From assembly GCA_031213475.1 (NCBI GenBank), contig JARUPZ010000026.1, positions 6,245,785-6,309,784 of the forward strand: DNA of 64,000 nt. The letters run 5' to 3'. Both the position numbers and the translations under genes were made by a program. Shown here in pieces: positions 24,301-35,860 of this stretch. The notes under the pieces were generated by a model. It had not been told where the DNA came from, made no database searches, and saw only the letters and a list, made by a program, of their open reading frames with translations. Source of the DNA: Nereocystis luetkeana. Lineage: Eukaryota > Sar > Phaeophyceae > Laminariales > Laminariaceae. The first letter of the stretch is position 1. Each line of letters opens with the position of its first letter.

Positions 24301-27300
24301 GCTTGACGCTCTCTTGAGTAGTTTTGTGTCTTTTTTTTTTGTTTTCCAAACGGTAAGACGCCGCCTCTCGTCTCCTTCGATTTAAGTTGCACTGGGTTGC
24401 ATCGACGTAATAAGGGTTTTCTCCCGTGTGCAAGACAAGCAAGGAGGAAAGAGGAGGTCGCTCTCGAATGCCCCTTGCTTGATGTGCACAGCTGAGCGTG
24501 TAGAAGACGGCGACACGACATTGCCCGCTGCCGATTGGTCCACCGAAATTGGGTCTACTGCCACGGTGTTTTGTTTTCGTGTTGGCTCATTCCCCCCGGC
24601 TAAAGAAGCTAAATATATATCTGGTATGTGTGTATATTCTATATAGTTCAATTGAGTTATGATATAATAATATTATGGTATACCTGGTATATATTTAATG
24701 TTATATATATATGTCGTTATCTTGTAAAGTACCGGTCCATTTTTCGTTCTTCGAAGACGAGCGGAACACTCTGCCACTCCCGCTACGTAAGTGATATTTT
24801 TGTTCTTCTTGCTGTTTGTTTCACGTTTTTCGGAGCTAGTACTCTCCCTTTTCCCATTCTTTGTTCTTGTCGTGTTTTTTTGCTCTTGTTTTCCTTTCTT
24901 TCTCGTAGGTTGAGAAGCAGCGGAGGAGGCGAGCTGCTGGCGAACCAGGCGCCGCAGCCCCAGCTGCAGACCTCGCCCCTACCAGATCTTCGGTAGTGCC
25001 CGGCTACAAGGTGAGGCGTTTTCGCGCGGGAAAGAGGGGAGGGGAGGAGCGCTGCTACTACAGTAGGAGTAACACCGTCATGTTTTTGTGAGCTCCTCAT
25101 TATTTGTGCGCAGCTAAAATGTGCAATCCGATGAGCTATTACGGGGGACCATAGTAAGTAGGATCAACTATTGTTAATAAGAATAGGGAAATGTATAGGT
25201 TTTTGTGTGTACCGTAGGTCCTATTTATTATGGCCCTCCAACGTAATAGCTCAAAGCTTCTATATATGGACAGGTATCTTACGGTTCGTTTCGGTACATC
25301 ATGAAATATGTTTTAACGATAGTGTCTTAAGGAGCGCTGCCAGCCCGAAATATTTTTGAAGAAAAGTGCTGTTGCTATCAACCCTGTCGTAGGAGGCGGT
25401 GGAGAGGTGCACTTAGTTGTCATGTCATGCATGCCCGTAGTCGTATGCCCATAGACTTTCTCGCTTCCCTACACTGCCGGGATGGTGCTCGTCGAGGTTG
25501 TACCGATCAGGCAGTCTTTGATTGCTTGCACCGAGCGCGAAGCACCGTGAGATATCGGACGAATCGCGAGTGTTGAATGAATGGGCGGCGGAGGGGGGGC
25601 GGGTGGCTGTGATGCGAGGATGATTAAGCTGTTTCCTTTCCTTTAATAAAATAGGTAAGGGGTTTTATTCGGGAAGCTGAGGGGGGTGGGAGGTGGGGAG
25701 GGGGGTAGCGGAGAGGGGGAAGGGGGGGGGGGGGGGGTGAACGAGGGGGGCTGTGTTACGTTTGGTGGCTCCTCCTCTGAGATAGCAATATTATGGGGTT
25801 TCGTAAGCGAATGAGGCGTTATGGACACCGCATGCAGGGGATATATACAGCGTGGTAGACATACGGAGTTGTGCATACAATCCATGCATTGTTTTCGTTG
25901 TGATTGGGGTTGGTGCGACCATTTGTACCACTTGCTGCTTCCGAGTGCTATATATCCACGATCGAGGAGAGCAAGACCTTAACCCATATCGTCAACACAA
26001 CCAATAACGACAACGACAACAACAACAACAACATCACCCCCAACACCCCCCACAACCCCATCGACTGAATCTCTACCCCCCTCCCCCTACCTGCCTGGTC
26101 GGTGAAAACCCGACATGCTCCGTCCCGGCATTGTAGGGATGCGACGGTCTATGGTCATACGACTACGGCCATGCACGAGATCGAGCACATATCTCCTATC
26201 GAGTACCCCCCCCCGACTCCCAACTCCGGTGATCTGTCTCGAAAGGGATGCGTGGTCAATGTAAAATGACAGAGGCAAGCAACAAATGAGTATCCCCCCC
26301 TCCCTCCCCCACCCACCCCGATCCCCCAACCCGAAAACAAACTCCAGAACAAGATCGAGAGGGGAAAGTTTGCCCTGGAGAGATTCCACGTGTGCCCCTT
26401 GGTGCTAAGAGAGCGGATGGATGCACCCGGAGGCGATGGCAGCCGTCCGGTGTTCCGGTACATCTTCTCCTGTCCTGGAGAAGCTGAGAGTATGGTGAGA
26501 AGTGCCTTGTGCGTTGTTGTTGCTGTTTTGTTGGTGGTGGTGGGAGCAAGGGTGGGGGGGGGGGGGGTGGGACGGGATGGGGGTGGGGGTGGGGATGGGG
26601 GTAGGGATGGGGGTGGAGTGGGGTTGGTGAGGGTGGGCGTTCAGGTGGGAGTGAAGGTAGGAGTGGAGATAGTGTGAGGGGTGCCGGGGGCGTGGTGAGT
26701 GTGGGGTGATCCTGGGAGTGGGGCGATCGTTGGGGTGGGGTGATCGTAGGGGTGGGGCGCGGCGGGGGGGGGCAGCGAGGACATTAAATATGGTTAGAAG
26801 AGGGGGTAGGGATGGTGGTGGTGGTGGTGGTGGTGGTGGCGGCGGCGTTGGGATTGGTAGTGGTGGCGGTGGCTGGGTTGATGGAGGTCTATCGGTCATG
26901 GGCCTTCTCCGTTCCAGAGGAGGCATAGGCTCTTGTGCGCGTACAGCAGCACCCTCTACGTTTTCGGACGGGTTCGTCTGAGCCTGATTGTGGTGGCGAA
27001 CGTGGGGGGCGGGGGGTGAGGTGGGAGGGGCATGGTGATGATGGTGATGTTGGCGGTGGTGGTGGTGGTGGTGGGGAGGGTAATGGTTGGGGTACGGATG
27101 GTGGTCGTGATAGGGGGGGGGGGGGGCGGATTTGAGATCGGGAAATAGATGGCGACTTTGCTGGTGTTGGTGATGCTGCTGCGGCGGGTGCATACATGCT
27201 TTCTGCTTGTTGTTTACATGTTGGAACCAATGGATTACGAACTCGCAATGACGACGATCCGATATACCCGCACACCTCACTCACTGTTTTGAGTGTTTCC

Positions 27301-30295
27301 TTCAACAAGGGACGCATGGCGCGGTGGGGGCACATAGCGCCTATTGTTCCCGAGACTTCCCACTTGATTATAGTATAGAAGCACTACACTCGACGCTGAC
27401 ATTGAGTTAGAGAAAAGCTAAATGTGCAGCCCGACGGACTCACCACAGCCTGCATCAGGTACATGACAACCAAGAATATAAAAATAAATGGTATTCCAAC
27501 AATAGAGGCGTTCTGCGATAGACATTCATCCTACTACGGGGGACCATAGTAAATAGGACCTACGGTAGACACAAAAATCTATATATTTAGATATTTTTAG
27601 TAGCAACATTTGGCCTTGTTTACTATGGCCCCCCGTAATAATTTTTCTGATGCTCTGTTATGATACTGCCTTGAGTGAGGCTGAAAGCCCGGCAACTGCC
27701 TGGGTTCAAGTATTGGGATCGTACGTGTAGTACTTGGGAGGCGTATCTTGGATGGAAAAAACAGGGATTTTCCCTGCGGGCACGAGCTTGGCTCTCAGTC
27801 TCCGCGAGCTCGCAATGAACAAAGCTGCTCTTCTTCTATCTCTAGGCAAACGACACGTGAGTACCAACGAGTACCGACTTAATAGGCAAAACCTGTCCAG
27901 GGATACAAGGCGTCCCGACCTTGATCATAACAGCCGCTCACTTAAGGAGCTCTATACTGCACCCGAAAACTGACTTCAGCAAACAGTAAATTGCAGCCAG
28001 ATTGAATAATCGCATGGCCCAAGTATCCAAAAACGTCATTTTTCGAAACGAAAGATTGGCATTCCGGTTTTGGGTTAAGGAACGCCGTCACTCAGAAAAC
28101 ATTTGAGCGGAAATCTGATATTAATAATTGCCTCTATCATCGTAGAACACGTCAATATTGGGTTATGGAGTCCGAAACAAAATTGGCCGAAATCTTCTAC
28201 TCCTGTTGCTGCACGAGTCCAGCACATGTGACACAAACCGGAGTCGAAGCCGCCGATCTATGGGGGGGGGGGTAGATTTCGTGTCCCGCGCGGCGTTAGA
28301 ACTCGTCTGTCTGCCCACCCGCCTCGAAACGAAAACTGCGAGAAAAAAACGCGATTGGTAATATTACGGGGGACCATAGTTAATAGGACCTATGGTATAC
28401 ATACAAACCAATATATTTGACCATTTTTACTAACAGTATTTGGTCCTATTAACTGTGGTCCACCGTAATAGTATGCCATTTAGTCATTGTCATCGCAGGG
28501 TTTATTTACCTTATGTTTGTGCACCTTCCTCTGTTTTCATATTTTTCGGGGGGGTTTTAATTCATGTCTTGTCGCAATCAGGTGCGAGCGATCTCGGGGG
28601 TCTGCCACTTCAAAATGCGAATCATGCGAAGGGACCGAGAGGTAAGACACCTGCCGCAGGAAAATATTTTCACGTTTTCTTCCCGTGCCGATCTAAAATA
28701 CGGTGTTCAAAAAAAGGTTTTCATCGAAGCGAAGGAGGGGACGCGGGAAGGGGGGGGGGGGGGGTGCTGGTTTGTGTTTTCAAAAAAATCTTTGATAATT
28801 ATTACGGGGGACCATAGTTAATAGGACCTATGGTATACATAAATACCTACATAATACCCATTTTTTTTTCTAACAGTATTTGGTCCTGTTAATAGGACCT
28901 ATGGTATCCATAACAACCTATATAATTAACCATTTTTACTAACAATGCTTGGTCCTATTAACTATGGTCCCCCGTAATAGTTTAGCGTGATATCGTGTTT
29001 TCGGCTGCGAAATACATTCACACCTTCAAATCGTGACTATTACGGGGGGCCATAGTTAATAGGACCTATGGTATTCATAAAAACCTATATATTTAACCAT
29101 TTTTACTGACAATATTTGGTCCTATTAACTATGGTCCCCCGTAATAGGTTTATCCTCCCCCCTGTCGGTCCCGGCATTGTAGGGATGGCGAGGGTCTATG
29201 GTCATATACAACTACGGTCATGCAGGGCATGAGAACCACCACCCCCTCCCCCGCGTTAACGTACGTATATTGCTTCCAAATACATATGTATAGGTTGGGT
29301 TGGCATCGGTTGACGACGACGCTATATAAGACGCCTCTCACTGCGTGAGCTAGACAACCAGGGTAACTTTGTTTTGTTCTGGCGGTCACCATGGCTGGAG
29401 GTCGAGTTAGATCATTGTTTCGCGGGGTGGAGGGCCGTTACTCTGCACAAAGGGGGTGATCGCATTACGTACTAGTATGCATTTGGTAAGACGCCCACGA
29501 GGCGGTTACATTGCTGTCTCTGGAATTGATCACACCAGGAAATATACCAAAGTATTTCAACGCTGTCTCATCCATATGCAAAAACGTCTGCCTCGCAAGC
29601 GGCTCATAGTAGGATGCATCTCACCCTTCATGCGACAACACATCACGGTTGGTGTAAGCAATGCGTGCCTGGTCGTTGAAAACCAAACGTGCTCCGTCGC
29701 GGCATTTGTAGGGATGCGAGAGTCTACGGCCACACGACTACATACGGCCATGCGCGACATGAGTACACCCTTCCATTCCCCTTCGGCCTCCCGACAGACC
29801 CTAGTCCAGCGGTCGTACAACGCGACCGTTGTGCCCTTCCCCAGGGGCCAGCAACAGCAGAGCGAAGACACCGTCCGAGCGCAGAGCGGCAGTCGCCTCT
29901 GGAGGATCTTTGGCTACGAAATGGACGAGGACGACGATGATGGTGACGATCGTGGCGATGGTGGTGGTGGTGGTGGTGGTGGTGGTGGTGGGGGTGGTGG
30001 GGGTGGTGGGGGTGGTGACAACTCTAAGCAAGAAGACGATGAGGGTGATAGTTCTGACGGGGGGTATCATGGCGGCGGGGCTGATGGCGAATCCGCGCCT
30101 GGTGCTAGGACTGCTACTGGTGCATCCTCTCCTTTCGTCCGAGATAACCCTGCCGGACGCGGAAGCGGAAGCGGTGAAGCTAACGATAACTATAGTCGCA
30201 ACGACAACGCTATCAGCAGCCGCGACGGCGGCGGCGGCGGCAGCAGCAGCAGCAGCAGCAACAACAACAACAACAACAGCAACAACAACAACAGC

Positions 30296-30335
<40 letters not shown>

Positions 30336-33204
30336 GGGGTGCATTGTCATCGTCACGCGCACCATCCTCAGCAAAAGCGATAGCAGCAAGTGCTTCAGCG
30401 GTTTTGGGCGCACGCGGAGCAACCAGAATTCACCCCCGCAGTAGCAGCAGCAGCAGCAGCAGCAGTAGTAGCAGCAGTAGCAGCAGTAGCAACAGCAGCA
30501 GCAGCATCAACCGCACTAGAAACGCCGGCGGCGTCGGCAGAAGAAGGGACAGCTATCGCACGACCGCCATAGCGGCGATGTCGAGGGTCAGAGGAAGGAT
30601 TGCCAGAAGCTTTCGGGTCGGGGGCGAGGGTGGGAGTGATGAAGAGGAGGAAGGAGGAGGGGAGGTACCTCTGTGCGTCGAGATGAGGATTCGGCACGTT
30701 CAAGGGGGGGCGATGAGCATGCTCTTAGAGCGGATGGCCATTGTGAGACCGGAGTTGGTATTGCGTTTTTCGTGCGACAGGCTTGAATAAGAGGGGGGTG
30801 GGGGGAGGAGTGGTTTGCGAGGGGGGGGGGGGGGGGTCGGCCTGGGGGGTTGGTTGGTTGTTTGACGTGGTTGATTAGATCATTGATTGGATGATAAAAT
30901 CGTTGATGGTAAATCGATTGGTTGGTTTATCGATTTATTGAGCGATTGTTTGATCGATCGATGAATTGACTGATTGATTGTTTGATACATTCCACTATTA
31001 AATGGACTCATTGTTGGCGAATCATCGATGCGTTGATACACTGATGCGCAGGTTCGCCGATGTACTGATCGGGGGAGGGATGCACCAATTCCTTGATCCC
31101 TAATTAATATACGTGTGGCTTGTCGCCATCCTGTCTTCGCTCCCTCCCTTCTCCGCTCCTACCCGCCACCGCTCCTATCCCCACCGTTCGCCCCAACCAC
31201 CCGACCCAACGAGCTATCGCGCTGTGTTTGATGTCGCGCATTTTCCCTACAATTATATTTCCAGGACCCGGATAATGCTCTACGGTTCAGCTGCAGAGAC
31301 CTTCCCGAAGCTCACCCCCCTCCCAAAACCTAACCTCAAGTAGTACCCCCCCCCGCCCCCCACCGAATGATCGAGCGGTGTTCGATGTCGCAAAACGTTT
31401 CTGTTTTTTTAGTTGTTATTCTTAGGGTCCCGATATCGCAGCCGTTGAGCTACAGCGGCATTTTCCCACGTCCACCCCCCCCCGCCCACCACCCCCACCC
31501 CCGCCCCCAGCCCCAGCCCCAACTCCAAAGCCGTAACCCACGAAGGTAAAGGGGGTGTTTATTTTTCCCGAAGCGTCCCAAAAAACTGTTTTTTTCACAA
31601 AAAAAAAAACTGCGTAAAAACTGCGTGTACGAACTAAGTGGTTGTTCGAAAACTGTGTTGAAACGAAAAACCTGAGATTGATTAAAACCTTCCATGTTCG
31701 CCAGAGGCAAAAAATGGCAAAACGAAACAAGAAGTGCTTCGAGTGCCTCTATTAACCGTATCACCGAATAATCGCGCTGTGTTCGATGTCGCACATGTAT
31801 TATTAATAGTAGTTATAATAGTAGTTATACTTCTAGGAACCATATATATATACCGATGACACTGTTGAGAAAGAGGGGACTTCGCCTTTCGCGACCCCCC
31901 ATGCCCAGCCCAACCCGGCCTCCCACCGGACGATCGCACGGTGACAACGTCGCGCCTTGAAACAAACAACAATGCCCCTTTTTGTTTTTTTGGACACCCG
32001 GAAAACGCCACCATTGAGATGCAGGGACCCCCCCCCCCCCCCACCCCCCTATTTTATACAGGTTGGGTTGGTGTCGATTGGCTACGACACTGTAAAACAT
32101 GCCGCTCACTAAGTGAGCTAGACAACCAGGGTACCGTTTTTTTTTTTTTTTTTAGCGGTCGCTCACAGCTGGTTGTCGAGTTAGATCATTTGTGCGAGGT
32201 AAAGAACCTTCACTCCGCACAAGGGAATTGATCGTATCACGTAGTGTTCAAGGTAAGGCACCCAAAGGGCAGCTACATAGTACTCTTATTGCTGTCTCTG
32301 GAAATGCCTACACCGGAAATTAAATCAACTCATTGAAGCTGTCGTCCATATGCAAGTCCGCCTCAAAAGCGGTTCTGAGTAGGATGCAGCTCACCCTTCA
32401 TGCGACTCGCCGGACACCTCACGGCGCTTCGCGCTTGGTGCAAGCAATGTCTGCCTGGTCGATGAAAACCCGACATGCTCCGTCCCGGCATTGTAGGGAT
32501 GCGAGGGTCTATGGTCATACGACTACGGCCATGCATGAGATCGAGTACATCTCTCCTATCGAGTACACCCCCCCCCCCCCCCTACACCCCCCCCACACAC
32601 CCCTGACCCCACTCCAACCCCAACCCTGCCCCCTACCGGACAATCGCACTGTGGCAACACCACGCCTTAAAGGTGCACATATACATGTATGTATGTATGT
32701 ATATATATATATATATATGTCTTGTTTTTTTTTCTAGAACCCGGATAACGCCATCGTTTTGATACAGGGACCCCCCCCCCCCCCCCCCCCCCCTACACCC
32801 CACTCCCAACCCCTGACCCCCATTCCAACCCCACCCCTGCCCCCTACCGGACAATCGCACTGTCTGTGACAACACCACGCCTTAAATGTGTTTATATATA
32901 TATATATATATATGTCTTGTTTTTATTTTCAGGACCCGGATAACGCCACCGTCCAGCTGCAGGGGCCCTTCTTGATGGACAGGCTTAAGGTCCCCCCGGC
33001 GCACCTCAACGTGGTCATGATCGCCGCAGGCACCGGCATCAACCCAAGTATGATATATCCATGAAAAACATGCACTATTAATATACAGAAGGGAGGTAGA
33101 CTTGGTGCATGGGTTTCCTTTTGTTTCGTTTTGTTTTCTTCTTTCGGGAAAGTTATGAGTGATCAACGTTGAAGATCATGCTGCACATTGTTGGATGGCT
33201 GGAG

Positions 33205-33269
<65 letters not shown>

Positions 33270-33465
33270 GTAGTAATAATCTATATACATAACTATGTAC
33301 GTACCTGGTATATTGATATTACACGCCCCGTCAATAAATGATGAACGACGACGATATTTTGTCTCTGTTTTATGCTTTGTTTTGCATCAGATTCAACTGT
33401 TTTGTTTTTTCGTTTCATTTTTTTCGCTTTTTGTAAATTTTCGAAGGTAATTTTTTACCTGGTAT

Positions 33466-33503
<38 letters not shown>

Positions 33504-35826
33504 TGTACAGTCCCGCCAATCAATCAATGATGAGAGACGATGAGATCTCGTCACTGGCGAACATGCCAAAGGTAGAGGTGTCCACCGATTACCGATTCTG
33601 AGCTTCCTCGCTGGAGGAGGTCTGTACTACTGCTGTAGCAATAAACCACCTACCTACAAAAAAACTTTTGAAAAGAAAACCCAAAAGCAGTGGGTGATGA
33701 ACAATGCCATTGCCAAGGTGAAAAAACACTATTACGGGGGACCATAGTTAATAGGACCAAATATTGTTAATAAAAAAGACTAAATATATACGATTTTATG
33801 TATACCACAGGTCCTATTCACTATGGCCCCCCGTAATAACAATATCGAAGGAAAACAAGAGAATTCCGACGATTCGGGGTTAGGAAGCACCGTCCTTCGG
33901 AAAATATTTTCGACCAAACTGTGCCTCCCCTGTTATCGCAACAACACGCGTTTTGTTTGTCAACTCCTTTTGTATACGTATATATATATTATTGTTTGCC
34001 GAAACGGTACATTTTCATTTTGTTTTCTGTCGTTTCGTTTTGTTTCGTTTGTTTTTGTTTTTGTTTTTGTTTTTTGTTTTCGCTTCTTAGTTTTTGCTTC
34101 TTAGTTTTGTTTTTTTTTTCAATCGAGAATGAGGTGGTCGTGGTCAATTACCCTCGAATTATGTTGGTGACGATGGAATCTTGAATTATCGAAGCTGTTT
34201 TTTGTTTTTTTTGTTGTTTTGTTTTGTGCAGTCAGATGACGTCGAAATGGACGACGGAATACTGAATCTTATTATCATTATTTTGTGTTCGATACGTACA
34301 CTCAACTGTTTTCCGTGTTTTGTTTCGATTCGCCGAGCAGTGTTTGTTTCCGATTGAAGCTTTTTTTCGTTGTGGACTATTACGGGGGACCATAGTTAAT
34401 AGGACCAAATATTGTTAGTATAAATGGTTAAATATATAGTTTTTTTAATGTATTCCACAGGTCCCCTATTAACTATGGCCCCCTGTAATAATGCTACGGT
34501 AGGGTGAGCGAGGCGGGGGGTGTACTCGATAGGAGAGATGTACTCGATATCATGCATGCCGAAGTCATATGACCATAGACACTCGCATCCCTAAAATGCC
34601 GGAGTGGAGCATGTCGGGTTTGCACCCGACCAGGCAGACATTGCTTGCACCAAGCGCGAAGCGCCGTGAGGTGTCTGGCGAGTCGCATGAAGGGTGAACT
34701 GCATCCTACTAAGAATCACTTGTGAGGCCGACTTGCATGTGGATGACAGCTTTAATTGGGTTCATTTAATTTCCGGTGTAGGCATTTCCAGGACGGTGAG
34801 ACGGGGGGGGGGGGGGGGGGGGGGGTATGATGGCATGATTTTTCACCACCGCGTTGACGTCGCTCGGACGAATGTCGCCCTCTACCTCTCTCAAAAAATG
34901 GGCGTACCATACCAGCAAACAAAGATTATAGTGGTTTGTTTGTCGTGGAGTGTAGCAAATGATCCCACGCACGGCGGGGCATATCGCGGAAAACTAGAAT
35001 GCTGTGAATTTCTATCTGTGAGTGGCGAGCAAGAACGTGATCAGTCGGCCGAGCGGCTCTCATCGGCTGAAAGTAGTATCATATAAATAGGCACCCAGAC
35101 CGTACCTAACGCCCCATGTTTTGGCGTTTGTTCCTTCATTTTTGTTCCAGGCGTTTGCAGTGTTTCGGCATCTATCTGCTTTGTGTGTTTCTCGAAGTTT
35201 TTCATTATTTGTTGTTGGTGGCGTTGTTCTTGTTTTTGTCTTCCGCTTTTTCATTTTTTTCTTTTTTGTTCCATTTGGGGGAGGGGCTATGCACCTGCTT
35301 CTTGTATAACAGTAGGCTGTTTCGATACGCTTTGCGTTTCACGTTTGCTTTCGCCGTTTTGTTTTTGCGAAATTCCTCTTCACTTTTTCTCTGCTTTCGC
35401 AGTCGGTTTGATGTTCTGGTTTTCCTGGCCCCATTTCGGAAGCTCTTATTCCCCCCCCCCCCACCCTCCCTCCATTTACCCCTCCCTCACCAAGCATACA
35501 CAAACACGACGGACGCTCTGTCATACTACCGACGGAATTCCCCCCTTCCCCCCTTCCGGACGCCCCTTGCCCCCTACCCTTCCCAGCCCCCCCCCCCCCC
35601 CCCCCCTCCCTCCCCCCAGAGTAAATCCGCATCCCACCCAGTTCACACCCCCCCCCCCAACTCCCCTCCGCTACCCAACGCTCGGTGGCGACTCTGAAAA
35701 AACGAAACCGACACCCACACCAACACCGACAACAGTGGTGCAGCTGATCCGAGACTACCAGAGTTTTCAAAGGTGAGGCTAGAGATGCTGACCGTGTTTT
35801 GCACAACCAAAGAAGGCGGGGGGGGG

Positions 35827-35860
<34 letters not shown>

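Larger units (their letters stand above)
22250..24729 (+). other. Intron with B and C fragments, decoy donor and MITE
   Basis: Starts G-rich. Contains a family C 3' end (22295-22375, minus), family B pieces (22376-22460 and 23475-23755, minus), a family A MITE and a duplicated exon 14 end. 22500-23060 and 23760-24700 show no recognised feature beyond AT-rich sequence. Confidence 0.5.

Noticed and set aside
25947..26067. Open stretch encoding CYISTIEESKTLTHIVN and an Asn run
   Set aside because: No usable donor; exons 16 and 17 join in phase without it. It might be an exon remnant.
26405..27335. 291-codon His/Pro-rich frame on the minus strand
   Set aside because: Lies in a G-rich intron and only mirrors its composition.
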